Assembly: GCF_019112545.1 (NCBI RefSeq)
Contig: NW_025064885.1
Location: forward strand, 1,620,419 to 1,684,418
DNA from: Guyanagaster necrorhizus
Taxonomy: Eukaryota > Basidiomycota > Agaricomycetes > Agaricales > Physalacriaceae
Reading direction: 5' to 3'
DNA length: 64,000 bases
Below, in pieces: positions 45,131 through 56,241 of the stretch (positions are counted from its first letter, which is position 1; the number at the start of each line of letters is the position of its first letter). The position numbers and the translations under genes are program-made. The notes beneath the pieces were generated by a model. That model saw only the letters and a list, made by a program, of their open reading frames with translations. It was not told the origin of the DNA and made no database searches.

Positions 45131-45949
45131 CTACGTAGCAGGCCTCAGTGCCCTCAGCCTCTCTGCTAGCTTATCATCCTCTTCTCTAATCTTTTCTCGA
45201 GGCGATAGATCTGGCACTGCGGCAAGATCCTTTGAGGCAAGATCATGTTGTAGCTCTATGTTGGCCTCCTCTGCAGTCTGGCGCAGCAGCTGATCGATTT
45301 GATCTTGTGGCGTAGACACTGCACTGGTGGCAGCCATGGTGTCTTCCATGTACGACGTTTGCACATCAAGGTCCGAGAATTGCGACTCAAACTTGTCCAT
45401 CACAAGAGAAATCTGCAGAGAATCACATTGAATAAATAAAATGGAATCGATAACATAGTGACGCACCCTTTCAAGATTCATACTCTCCATAGCCCTGTCC
45501 ATGCCCTTCACCACAGAGGTCATATTTCCAGTCACTTGTCGCATCGTTACGGCAGTCTCTACGCGACTGGCAACTGCATCTATGCGGCTCGACAGCCGTA
45601 AAAGATTAAGAGATTCGCTCTTCTTGCGAATAGCATTGGATGCATATATCCGGGCGCCATCGTTGTTTCCTTGTTGAAGGGCCTGTGGGAGATGATATTG
45701 ATATTTAACGAATAGATGACCAAAGAGCGGAACGAACTTTTTTCAGGCGAGACTTTTCAGTATTCTCGTCCTTCTGTGCCTTCTTAGCCTGGCGATTCAG
45801 GGTCTTGGCTGTGAACTGTGAGGATTCATTAATGAGCTTGTATGAAGGAAAAAGGTGGCCAACAACCTTGAGCTGGAATAGAGTCTCTATAAAAAATTCA
45901 ATAAGAGAACCGAACAAAATGCAGAGTCCTTACTCTCAAGATTGCTCAT
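45131..45949 (-). CDS. did2: ESCRT-III-related protein Did2/Vps46 (CHMP1)
   Basis: Late-acting ESCRT-III subunit that recruits Vps4 to endosomal filaments. The start [20 protein letters not shown] is assembled across two introns (about 45878-45930 and about 45804-45859). [38 protein letters not shown] and [20 protein letters not shown] are diagnostic of CHMP1. [19 protein letters not shown] and [17 protein letters not shown] follow. The C-terminus [17 protein letters not shown] is a textbook MIM1 motif (LxxRLxxLR) for the Vps4 MIT domain. Further introns lie near 45687-45737 and 45418-45468. The stop is 45131-45133. A second ESCRT-III gene (vps60) lies 4.3 kb away. Confidence 0.95.
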
Positions 45950-46189
45950 TAGAAAGGAGGGTATCACGAAGGTAAGAGTCAAGGATTGTAGAGTCCGAAA
46001 AAGGAATTCCACGTGGATTGCCTAACACGTCGCGAAGATCATTCCACGCGAAAACTTGGACATGAACTCCACGTTACGACTGCTGGACGAATTTTCATAG
46101 CGATTTATTGCCCAAACTGTGCGTTTTATCGAGATTTTCTGGAGGACTTGTTTATATCTCGTTTCTAGTAGCGCTAAGAGCCGGGCATC

Positions 46190-47297
46190 ATGGGTCTTCT
46201 GCACTATATCAGGTAGGCAAACAGCCTTGTTGCAACAACGTTAACTGAAAGATGCAAGTTATGCGGCTGTTTTGGCCTCATTTGCTTTTGTTATATTAGC
46301 ACTTGGTACGTCCCCGACTGCAAGTATACCTCCGTAAAGACTCACCGTTCCTTTTGCTAGCCAGCGGCTTGCTATACATATCCGAATTAATCGAGGAACA
46401 TTCTCGTCTAGCCAAAACTATCGGTCAGCGGGGAATATACGTTAGGATTCAGTTCATACTTGCCAATTTCTTGCGACGTTGAACCTCCTTTCATTTAGGC
46501 CATAATATGTCTGCATGTCGTACTATGCGTTTCGGACTCGCTCCCCATCATGCTGACAGCATTCTCCATCATTTGCCACGTTGTATATCTGCAAAACTTC
46601 TCAAAAACCTGGCCGCTTATCTCCCTCTCATCGCCATCATTCATTTCGTCTTGCATTCTTGTGGTTGCAGACCACTTCCTTTGGTTCTTTCACTTCTCCA
46701 AAGTCACTGTTGCATATCGGGATCATCTTAGAACGTATCGGGGTGGCCCCACGCCAATTTATTATGGTTTCAAGGATATTGCCACCTTCTTTGGAATATG
46801 CGTCTGGCTAGTGCCCTTGTTCCTATTTTTAAGTCTCAGCGCAAATGATAACGCACTACCTACATCAAGCGGTGAGCTTTCTCTGAGCGCTCTCTGTGTT
46901 TTCTAATGTGCATTATCTCGTCATAGGCATTGGTTCTCCCACGACCAGTCACGCAGTTCCACAGCAACGAATGTCTCTATTCCGTTCCATATTTGCCATA
47001 CTATCAAAACCCCGAAAGGATGAAGGAATTATTGCGCCTCGTCCTCGCTCACCTTATCCAGTTCAGTCTCCTACGTTCCCGCCACCTTCACCACGTTTCT
47101 CTGCATACAGCACTCTGTCACCACCACGATCTCCAGGACGACCTTCACTCGATGTAGATGGTAGCATCCCCTCGCCGCGTTTCAGATTGGGCACGCCGCC
47201 ACAGAGACGTGCTACCACTGGAGAACACGTAGGGTTGGGGATCAGAAAAACCTCTAGTTCATCGATCGGGAATGCAAATGGCTTGCACCAGGAGTGA
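46190..47297 (+). CDS. svp26: Svp26/TEX261 family ER-Golgi cargo adaptor
   Basis: Multi-spanning membrane protein that promotes ER export of certain type II Golgi membrane proteins. The spliced start MGLLHYISYAAVLASFAFVI continues into LASGLLYISELIEEHSRLAK, the most conserved stretch of the family. Then come AIICLHVVLCVSDSLPIMLT, FSIICHVVYLQNFSKTWPLI, FISSCILVVADHFLWFFHFS and FGICVWLVPLFLFLSLSAND, giving about four to five membrane spans. Introns: about 46213-46259, about 46306-46361, about 46440-46498 and about 46872-46926. The C-terminal roughly 110 residues are a serine/proline-rich tail (PRPRSPYPVQSPTFPPPSPR) much longer than in yeast. The stop is 47295-47297. It is divergent from did2 with 240 bp between starts. 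Confidence 0.88.
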
Positions 47298-47852
47298 AGG
47301 TGTCCTCTGTATATCCATTATTCAGTCGAAAATGTTTCTTCTCAATTTCGCATCATCACGCCCGCTCTTCACTCTGTGTAAGTGACGCTAGTCATGTGTT
47401 TTCGTTGCAATGTTGGTCAGGTAACTAATTACACCCAATGAATTGAATCGACGTGGACTAGCTACTACGTCGCGTGTGAAGACAACGGATATCTGCTTGA
47501 GCGAGATTAGTAAAAGTAGCACTCATACGATGAAGAGAACCTTTACTGCCAAGCCAAGCATAAGCCTGCTTGATTGATACTCGTAAAGCTCGTACTTGTG
47601 TATGCGGTCTCCCATAGGCTTACTGGTCATCTTCGTTACGTGTACTTCATGCTAGCTGAATAAAGATAGTCAAACCCATGATATGGAGATACATCAGGTG
47701 CCATGAAAAGATGAATGAAAGAAGCTGTCCATGTACATCCTAGGATTCCTATCTACTAGATACAAGACGACGGGGAGTGGTAATAGTTTCAAGGATGGGA
47801 CACTAGGGCAGTAGAAGAACTGGCAACATGGGGAGTACACGCTGCACAAAAT
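47298..47852. other. convergent intergenic region
   Basis: About 555 bp between the svp26 and SET-protein stop codons. No gene, repeat or RNA recognised. Confidence 0.5.
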
Positions 47853-49233
47853 TCAATGATCGTCGTCAAAAACTAGGTCAATGCCTTGAACCTCAGCCAT
47901 TTCTACCGCGAGTCGCTTTTTTGCCTCACAAAATTCAGCGAGGGAGCACAGAATATCTCGCTGGCCTGTCAAAAAGTAAATAACATTCATGTTGGCCGTA
48001 ATATCGCCTTCCCATACCTTCAACGTAGTCATGTAACATAGCCATCACTTCAGGGCGCATTCCAAGCCGGTCTGAAGGGTCTTTGTCTGTAGGCAGTCTT
48101 TCAATTAACTGTTGCACCGCCTCATCGAGAACTGCTGCTGCTTCGAGACAGTCCTCGTAGTCGGGCTCCTCGTTTTGAGAAACGAATGACAGGAAAGCGT
48201 TCCAGACTTCATCGGCTCCTTTTGCCTCACGGCCTACTTCCCACTTTTTGTCACCAATTTTAAGCACGATGGTATCATCCGGGTTGTTTGGGAGACTGAA
48301 CCCGTAGCCAAGGATGAACTCTGAATTGGGCTTGGCACCATAATTGTTGAAGAGTTCCTTGCCGGAGCTGGCATATTTATGTATGATGAGGGATATGCTC
48401 GCTGCATTATCGTGATATGTTACTACCCACGAGACAGGGTGCGCGCGAGCATGGTTGAGGGCGTCAATACCTGGCAGCAAGACCGGTTCTGTGGACGGTG
48501 ATGATTGCAAGGTAGGATTAGGGTCCAATAGTGAAGACGGGAAGGCGCGAGAGGACACATGGGTCGCTGACTCCAAAAACAGTTCCCTTGCACCAATGGT
48601 TTAACGATTGAATTTAACATAAACAGGCGACTGACCAGGTGAACAAGTCGCCCCAGGTGCGATCCACTTTCGAGACGACTGAACGGCATGTTTCCCACTC
48701 GTGTCGCCATTCCTTCTCGCGATCCACAATCGCACCGTGCATGTTTGTTCCTTTGAACATCTCGAGCTCCAATGGAGTAAAGTGCAGTCCAGTGCGCAAC
48801 TTTTCACGCGATGGCAGCGTATTCACATATGGTCCATGAGCCAAATCTGGGATGTAACTGTAATCTTTCTCAGCTAAGGCCAATAGCCGGAAGGACCTTA
48901 CCTTGACTCGTCCAGTATGTGATGAAAACAGAGGTACGACGAGATGCATTGACGTCCAGACCAATCCAATAGGTTTTCAGATGGCAAAAGTTCAGAGAGA
49001 GCTCTTAGTGCGACAGTTTTAGTGATTACAAGGTCAAAAGGGCAGGACACTATGGTGGAATCTGCAGGCAATTTCTCTTTAGCAAGGATTGAGTATCCAG
49101 ATGGAACTAGCAGGAGATTTGAGCAGCATATACAACAAAAAAAGAGGTGAAAAAAGCGACCTGGCACGTATTGGACATAGTTGTGAAATGATCCACCCTT
49201 CTCTTTGAGCCATGCAGTGAAGACCTGAGACAT
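47853..49233 (-). CDS. SET-domain protein-lysine N-methyltransferase (Rkm1/SETD3-6 type)
   Basis: Class VII SET protein that probably methylates a ribosomal or translation-factor lysine. The start MSQVFTAWLKEKGGSFHNYV shows the usual opening of this family. Spliced parts include PSGYSILAKEKLPADSTIV, YIPDLAHGPYVNTLP and LFLESATHVSSRAFPSSLL. The split SET core follows: LLPGIDALNHARAHPVSWVV (cofactor-binding DxxNH) and SGKELFNNYGAKPNSEFILG (NNYG motif). The C-terminal part corresponds to the Rubisco LSMT substrate-binding region. Introns: about 49105-49159, about 48856-48902, about 48592-48640 and about 47966-48020. The stop is TGA 47853-47855. The exact substrate cannot be told from sequence. 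Confidence 0.87.
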
Positions 49234-49449
49234 GACGACGGGTTAGACGGGTTATGTGTTCAAGACTTCGGTACGCGGACCGGGCACAACACCTGCAATG
49301 ACGTCATATCGATGCGCATCGATAATAATTTTTTAAAGACCTTCCACTCGTCGCCACCGAAAAATCAGAGCAGTAGTTCAATTCTCTGTAGTACAGTGTA
49401 TGTAGTTATCTTCTTCGCTTCTCTTTAAGCTTACTCCAATAAAAATTCC

Positions 49450-50125
49450 CTAAACAGTACCAGACTTGGCAATGACGACCTTGGCCTTGGGTGAGCCAGA
49501 GGAGGAACCGAGACTCTCAATCTTCTTGACGAGGTCGAATCCCTCAACAACCTCACCTGTAGGAACGTAGGTCAGAACCAGCTACAAAATAGTAGCAATG
49601 GGCGCACCGAAGACAACGTGAGCACCATCAAGCCAAGAAGTGACAACGGTCGTGATGAAGAACTGCGAGCCGTTGGTGTTCTTGCCGGCGTTAGCCATGG
49701 AGAGAATACCAGGCTTGGTGTGCTTGAGCTGGAAGTTCTCGTCTATATCGGAAGAAAATGAGATCCATCTTTATCATCAGTGCGGTACACTCACCGGCAA
49801 ACTTTTCGCCGTAGATGGATTTACCACCGGTGCCGTTGCCCTTGGTAAAGTCACCGCCCTGAAGCATGAACTGGGGGATGATACGGTGGAAGCCAGAGCC
49901 TTCGTATCCAAATCCATGCTGGCCAGTGGCGAGCTCACGGAAGTTCTTGGCAGTCTTCGGGACAACGTCGTCGAAGAGCTTGAAGACAACACGCCCCTCG
50001 GGGCTGCCGTTAACGCTGATGTCGAACTGTCCATACGGTGGTCAGATCGTGGTAATCACGTAAGAGAAAATTTTTAAAAATGGGTTGGAAAGATAGAGAA
50101 AAAGACATACAAATACGTTTGACAT
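49450..50125 (-). CDS. cpr1: cyclophilin A-type peptidyl-prolyl cis-trans isomerase
   Basis: Cytosolic prolyl isomerase and cyclosporin A target. After splicing the protein reads [20 protein letters not shown], then [57 protein letters not shown] and [23 protein letters not shown]. Catalytic Arg (FHRIIP), Phe (FFIT) and the drug-contacting Trp (SWLDG) are all present. The length of about 160 residues is standard. Introns: 50023-50110 (long, just after codon 5), about 49744-49794 and about 49557-49608. The stop is TAG 49450-49452. TATAAA on the minus strand at 50174-50179 lies about 50 bp upstream of the ATG and is a fair TATA box. It is divergent from vps60. Confidence 0.96.
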
Positions 50126-50268
50126 GGTAGATGGAAGTAAAGATGAGAGATGTGTGTCTGGGTTGCAGAAGTGGTTTATATGTACAAAGCGGCAATCACC
50201 GCCTCATCACGTCACCGCTACCTTATACATACCACCGCGCAGCCGTTTCATCGCGACTTGAACACACC

Positions 50269-51159
50269 ATGAATCGGATTTTTGGCTCATCGAGCAGTAA
50301 GAAGCCCAAGCCTTCACTCCAGGACGCCATCGCATCGGTCAGCAGTGCCTTTCCTCCTATAAATTACTGCGGAAAATTCATCTATGATAGACTGATGGTC
50401 GCATAGCGTCCATCGAAGTCAAGGTAAAGAAGCTCGACGGAGAGCTAGGGAGGTACAAAGAGCAAATGAGTAAGCTACGAAACGGCCCAGGAAAGGTACG
50501 CTCTTCTGCCCATCAGGAATATTCTCATCTACAATCGCGCTTAGCAAGCCATCCAACAGCGGGCACTCCGCACACTGAAGCAAAAGAAGATGTACGAAGG
50601 CCAACTCGCCCAGCTTACCCAGCAAACTTTCAATATGGAATCAGCCGCTCTCACCACGGAGAATTTACGGAACACGATGGCGACGGTTGATGCCATGCAA
50701 CTGGCAAACAAGGAGATGAAGAAACAATATGGCAAGATTGATATTGACAAGATAGAGGTTGCCTTTTCGCTCATTTCATAAGATTGCACTGATTATTCTT
50801 TAGAATATGCATTTTGAAATGGAGGACTTGCTGGAGCAGGCCAATGAAATTCAAGAGTCGCTAGGGAGGTCATACGCAGTGCCTGATGAACTGGACGAAG
50901 CAGATTTAGAAGCTGGTCTGTATGCCTTACAGTTATCGTATCACCCACTGATGCGTGGGCCCTAGAACTCGATGCCTTGGCACTGGAAGAAGAGGAAGAA
51001 GGCACCTCATATCTTGCTGACATGGGTAAAGTGCCCGACTTCATTGACGAAGCACCAGTGGAGATTGGAGAGGTAGGGTCTCCTTTGACTGAACGTTCAT
51101 TTGCTTATTGTATCCCCCAGACGCCAGTCCAACACGAAGCTGTAAAGGCAACAGGCTGA
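50269..51159 (+). CDS. vps60: ESCRT-III-related protein Vps60 (CHMP5)
   Basis: Accessory ESCRT-III subunit that binds the Vps4 cofactor Vta1/LIP5. The start [20 protein letters not shown] is the CHMP5 signature. Conserved parts follow: [60 protein letters not shown] and [40 protein letters not shown] and [20 protein letters not shown] end in an acidic tail. Introns: about 50337-50402, about 50497-50547, about 50755-50804, about 50919-50965 and about 51073-51121. The stop is TGA 51157-51159. The ATG is 143 bp from the divergent cyclophilin start. Confidence 0.95.
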
Positions 51160-51252
51160 TGAGATACATTGAGCGTAACCTTTATTTAATCTATCATGGT
51201 GGTCGTTATAATGCAGACGTACAGAGCAAACAGAGCAAACAGAGCACTTGTA

Positions 51253-52679
51253 TTATATTTCACCAACCTTCTTGATGCCAGCAACCAACCGCTCATTTCT
51301 TCTCCAAAAATCAGTCAAAATCTTGGCAGTACCTGTAGGATCATCTTCCTGTAGCATATGACCAACGCCTGGTACAACCATGAGCTGGAATTTGCCTTGC
51401 ATTTGGCCGATCATGAGCTCCTTGTCTAACCGGTCTGTTCCTGCGAGGACGAGAAGTCGCGCCGTCCGTGCCGCTAGGAATTTGCTGGAAAGACCTTCAA
51501 ACCAGCCTTGTAGACATTGAATCAGGAAAGGTACGAGGGAGTTATAAAAATTATACTTCTCCAATAAGGCGCAGTCGACCGTAGAGGAGTGCGCCAAATG
51601 TGCTTTGGCACAAGGGGTGAATCAGACCCAGAGGGCCTGAGAATTACGGGTATCGACACCCTAGCCGATTTGGGATTTCGTATGGCCTTTGTATTAACGC
51701 TATGAAGGTGATGAGTGGACATTTCGATGCAGACCACGACAACAACGCACTGCCACTCAATTGCTTCTTCCGGACTGTCGAACCCATCAGGCCGCGCATT
51801 CAAGAGGCTGTTCATATGTGGAAGAGCATCGAGAGCAGAACCTGCCAGAATATAAGTCATAGAGTTTCTTGCAATACCACTTACCTTCAACGACGTCGAT
51901 TACAGCAACACCAGCAACCTTGTACTTCAGGTCCAAGAATACAGGGCAGGAGCGAACGACAACGGAACCGCCCATGCTATGGCCGACTAACTGTGCCATT
52001 GTAACTCGGCGACTGCTCTGGCGAAGCTCAAGTTGCTCACCAATAACGTAGGCGCCCTCTGGGGATCTGGGAACACGGTCTTAATGACCTGGATAAAGTC
52101 TTCTACAAGAACATCTATGGATAGATCATCATCTGTTTCGGAGGAAGTCGTCTTCCCTGCCAACTAGTCAATTAGACAATTGTTCCGACATTAAATACTC
52201 AACACACCATGCCGTCGAGCATCTAAAGCCAAGACACCACATTCGCCTTTTGTGATATCGGATATCTCTTTGGCAAAGCACGCAAAACTCAAGCCAGAGT
52301 AGCCAGCACCGTGGTGGCACACCATCACCGTCCCATCTGCGAACTTTGGCGGTGTATAATATACGCGACAATCAAGATTTCTTGTTGGCACCTCCACTTG
52401 GGCGGCATCGACAAAGAAAGCAGACGCTGATATAGGCGAGAATTCTGGATTTGGAGCACGCTTCTGTTTATTCCTTCGCGTATGGGCTGGCCTTTCAAAG
52501 GGTGTAAGTCGCAGATAACCATGAGTAGGAGGGTCCTACAATGCTGGAGGTCCTAGCCCGCTTCCAGGAAGAGATCCAAGGGAATCAGCGGATTCTTCAT
52601 CTTCATCAGCTTCGACGTGAGGGAATTCTCGCAGTTTTGCTATACGTGCGCTCATGGCGGAACGGTAGAGGTCGGACAT
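51253..52679 (-). CDS. ppe1: protein phosphatase methylesterase 1 (Ppe1/PPME1)
   Basis: Serine hydrolase that demethylates the C-terminal leucine of the PP2A catalytic subunit. The start MSDLYRSAMSARIAKLREFP (ATG 52677-52679). The alpha/beta-hydrolase core shows MVCHHGAGYSGLSFACFAKE (oxyanion region) and GVLALDARRHGKT. The nucleophile elbow is MGHSMGGSVVVRS. Next comes VAGVAVIDVVEGSALDALPH followed by AIEWHSVNTKAIRNPKSARV, the PPME1-specific stretch containing the PP2A-binding segment. The catalytic His is in VPGVGHMLQEDDP, near the end. A short acidic/glycine linker follows the N-terminal helix. Several introns of about 50 nt. The stop is 51253-51255. It is divergent from mrf1. Confidence 0.94.
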
Positions 52680-52778
52680 GGTGACAGTCAGGATGAGGGT
52701 GAGGGATATCGGGCCGTAGCTCCTCTTGCCTGAAACGGACACTTTTCTTTTTTTTTTTTCTTTGCTTTTTTGCTCTGC

Positions 52779-54235
52779 ATGTTCCGTCACTGTCGTAGAT
52801 TCGCAACGAGTTGCATTCGACTACAACAATCAAACGACACCTCGAGGCTTTTACGCGTCGTTGAGAAAAGAATCAATGAACGGACTCACATACTGTCCCA
52901 GGCGCGTTTTCTGCTTCAGCCAGCTAGTACTTTCCTGACATTTCCATCGACTTAGATATCTGAAGGCGTTTCCAAGCCAGAGGATATAACACGGTTAAAG
53001 AAAATCAAAGAATCCGACAGACTCCAAGAGACGTGGGATGAATTGAATAACTCCCGTCGGGTTAGTGCTCATCGCCGCTTTTTCTCGTCAACTCGCCAAA
53101 GTACTTTATAGTAGCTTCTCGAGGATACCAAGTCTCTTCTGGCTGACCCAGATCCAACGATGCGCTCAATGGCGGAGGAAGAGTACCGCTTGCTTGAAGA
53201 GAAGGTGGAAGAAATCGTCAACACGACTTTGCCCGCCCTCCTCAAACCGTCATCTTCTACAGCCCACTATTCTGCCCTCGTGGAGTTGAAATCTGGCGTA
53301 GGAGGAGTAGAGTCATCCCTTTTTCTTGCAGACTTGCTACGGATGTACCAGCGATACGCAACTGCACAGCAATGGAAGTGGACGATGATGGCAATCAACG
53401 AGCTGGAGCAGGGAGGGACGAGGGACGCCATCATGGAGGTGAAGGGACCAGGGGTGTATGATAGGTTACGTTGGGAGAGTGGTGTGCATCGCGTGCAGCG
53501 GGTACCATCTACTGATGCTAGTGGACGTGTCCACACCAGTACAGTAGCAGTCATCGTGCGTTTTCTTTCATTTTGTTGCTATTGTTTGAAACTAAATGGA
53601 TTCAGGTTCTTCCACTGGCCGAAGAGAAGGATACACAGGAAGAACCGCTATATAAAATAGAGGACGTCAAAATCGAAGTTATGCGTGCTCGAGGTGCGGG
53701 AGGGCAGGTATGTGCCCATCCCTTGGTAGGAATCCAGCTAAGCATACTATAGCACGTCAACAAAACAGAATCAGCGGTCCGCCTGACACATATACCCTCG
53801 GGTATCACGGTCTCCATGCAAGATGAGCGGAGCCAGCATCAAGTAACGCATCGTTCCCTTTTTTTAGACTCCTGGTTTTAATATAGCACCCAGAATAAAC
53901 GTCGTGCCTTCCAAGTCCTTCAAGCTCGTCTTATGGACCAAAGGATCATTCGTGACATTGCCCAGCGACGCGCTACAAAGAACAGTCTAGTGTCTGGTGT
54001 AGATCGGAGTGACAAAATACGAACGTACAACTACGCACAGGTGAGCACTTTTTGCGCAAAGTTACTGTCTTCATGCCTGATTGGTATGCAGGAGCGCGTT
54101 ACGGACCATCGGATAGGCCTTAGCCTGACAAATCTATCGGCGGTTTTGGAAAGCTACGGCTTGGAAGAATTTATCGAGGCGCTGAATAAAAATTACGAGC
54201 AGATGGCACTGGAACAAATGCTCGAGGATGATTAG
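52779..54235 (+). CDS. mrf1: mitochondrial peptide chain release factor 1 (mRF1)
   Basis: Terminates mitochondrial translation at UAA/UAG. The start [20 protein letters not shown] is a typical presequence. RF1 features follow: [40 protein letters not shown] with ASGRVHTS, and the peptidyl-tRNA hydrolysis motif [19 protein letters not shown]. Further on, [20 protein letters not shown] and [20 protein letters not shown], all RF1-like. The first intron (52902-52955) appears to use a GC donor (CAG/gcgcgt ... cttag). Other introns: about 53060-53114, 53555-53605, about 53708-53752, about 53843-53892 and about 54041-54091. The stop is 54233-54235. The ATG is 99 bp from the divergent ppe1 start, with a T-rich tract at 52743-52770. 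Confidence 0.93.
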
Positions 54236-54414
54236 TATTGTATTCCGCTCACTAGTTGCCCGTAAGTCGGATTGATTATCCTAGCACGAGAATTGCATTA
54301 AATAAAACACATACGTAGAATTTTGTACCAGTACTAATAGGCTGCTATAAGATATTCATAACCCTCTTCATGACCTTTTCCCGCGTAAATAACGTTAATA
54401 ATAAGCGATATGTT

Positions 54415-56085
54415 TTACATGATCGTGCATCCTTGTTCGGGGTCGATCCCCAGTTCCTGCATTTCTTCCTGAGCTGCCTCCTTCTCGCTGTCCTTCAGCT
54501 TCTGTCTTGACTCGATAGGGAACCAGTCCTGCATAAAATTGAGCAAAGCCCAATCCACATTGGCTGTCAAATGAATGCAAGTGAGTACTAATAGGAATGA
54601 GGGACGAAAATACGCACATCGATTGGCGCATAAAACAGTTGGCGCTCTACACATCGGGCAGTCACCTTGACCTCGTTTCTGCATCTTGACAAGGCACCGT
54701 ACACAGAAGAGATGCCCACAGCCGAGACGAACAGGCTTGAACGCAATGTTGGTGCATATTAGACACGCGTAGTCGTCTAGATGGGGGATAACAGGAAGGA
54801 GTGTCTCCCCGATGGCTTGTATGAGGATGCGAGGGAGGGACAGAGATTTAGACTGTATGATGAGGTCGTGATCGGTCGTGTCCGGCAGCTGTAACGCGGT
54901 TCGTTTGGCATGTTTCTTGAGGATTTTACGCGTAGCCTCAGAATTGGCGGATTGAAACTAAGGACGGTTGGTAACTGTGTCGAAGAATGTTGAAAATAAA
55001 ATACCTTTTTCACGTTTAGAATGAACATGTTGAGCTTTAGAAAAGATTCCAATGCCTCTCGGCTGTTCTTCATCCTGAGATGTCTCCCGTCCCCAAAGCC
55101 TCGTTGAGTGAGACGTTCCGCAAATAGCTTCAGCCTGTTCTCGCTTTCCTCGACAGAGCGTTCGCCGCGTGAAGCTTCGCAGACGCTCTCAAATACTTCA
55201 ACCTCAACGTACAGCTGAAATATTTCCCGCCATGCATTGAGGTCCGTCTGAAAATTTGTTTGTTTGAGAATGTGAGGAGCGGACTTGAGACGGACCTTCT
55301 TAGCCGACGCAACAGCGCCGACAGTGATAGTCCCAGGGTGTGTCAATATTGAATACGGATGGAACCCCGAGGTTGTCGCCGATGCGGGCCGAGCAGAATC
55401 GGATATGGTTCGGGATAAGTCGTGAAGCGTCTGTGAGAACTCGAGCTGAACGGTAGCGAGATGATCCGACATGGCTTTGAGGGCGGTAGACAGTAATTGG
55501 AAGAAAGCCGAGTCGAAGACGAGAGGTATCACGACTTCCTGTGATATCCCCCCACTAGACAGTGATAATCAGTACTTATTCTGCAGAAAGTTCCCATCAG
55601 CCGCACCTTGTCTTCGTCAGGGAAAGGTCTGATGCCTGACTCGTCTTTCGTTGCAGCACCCACAGCAAACTGGGACCAGGTTCTCCCAGTGCCGGGCTGA
55701 CAATAGATTCTCCTTCGTCGGTTCCGTGGCTATCGCTCGTGGTAGGATCAGGAAGTGTAACCCAAAACCGTAGTCGAGGTTCAATACGGCCAGACTCCTC
55801 ATTCGCCTCGTACACAACTTTATATCCATCAACAAGTTTCTCTATCTGCTTCCCTTTTCCCTTCTCATCACCACCCTGCAGCAGATGCTCGTGGAGAACA
55901 TCTGGACTCAGCCCTAGCGATGCGAGCTCAAGCACGATTTGATTTATGAGTTTCTTCAGCTGCGAAAACGTTCAGAATTGGCTACGAAGGTGCAACAGGC
56001 ATACCTGGCGATACTGTACGGCATTCTCGCGCAGCTGGGGCGGTAGATCGAGCAAAAGCTGAGTATAGATCTTCGAAAAGTGCAT
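54415..56085 (-). CDS. SPX-RING E3 ubiquitin ligase with CaaX-like C-terminus
   Basis: The start MHFSKIYTQLLLDLPPQL (ATG 56083-56085) opens an SPX domain, which senses inositol pyrophosphates and phosphate status; a lysine/leucine helix follows (LKKLINQIVLELASLGLS). A later helical half contains KTNFQTDLNAWREIFQLYVE-like text and NSREALESFLKLNMFILNVKK, the SPX C-terminal helices. The RING is C3HC4: CLICTNIAFKPVRLGCGHLF, CVRCLVKMQKRGQGDCPMCR. The protein ends DPEQGCTIM, fitting a CaaX prenylation box. Introns: about 55962-56004, about 55555-55606, about 54959-55003 and about 54564-54618. It matches the RING-SPX class of filamentous fungi. The stop is TAA 54415-54417. Confidence 0.85.
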
Positions 56086-56241
56086 TGATGGTCAGACATG
56101 AAGTTTCCTTACTGGGTCAGCGGATGGCCCGACGGGTGAAACATTTTTCCTTCATAACTCATCGTGCGCTTATCCAAAGGTACGAGTGCTATATATATAT
56201 AAAGCCGGCTCTTAGGCTAATATATGCGGGCGCTTCAAATC

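Noticed and set aside
52741..52772. T-rich tract considered as a transposon or poly(A) insertion end
   Set aside because: Its position just before the mrf1 ATG and its pyrimidine content fit an ordinary fungal leader; no target duplication.
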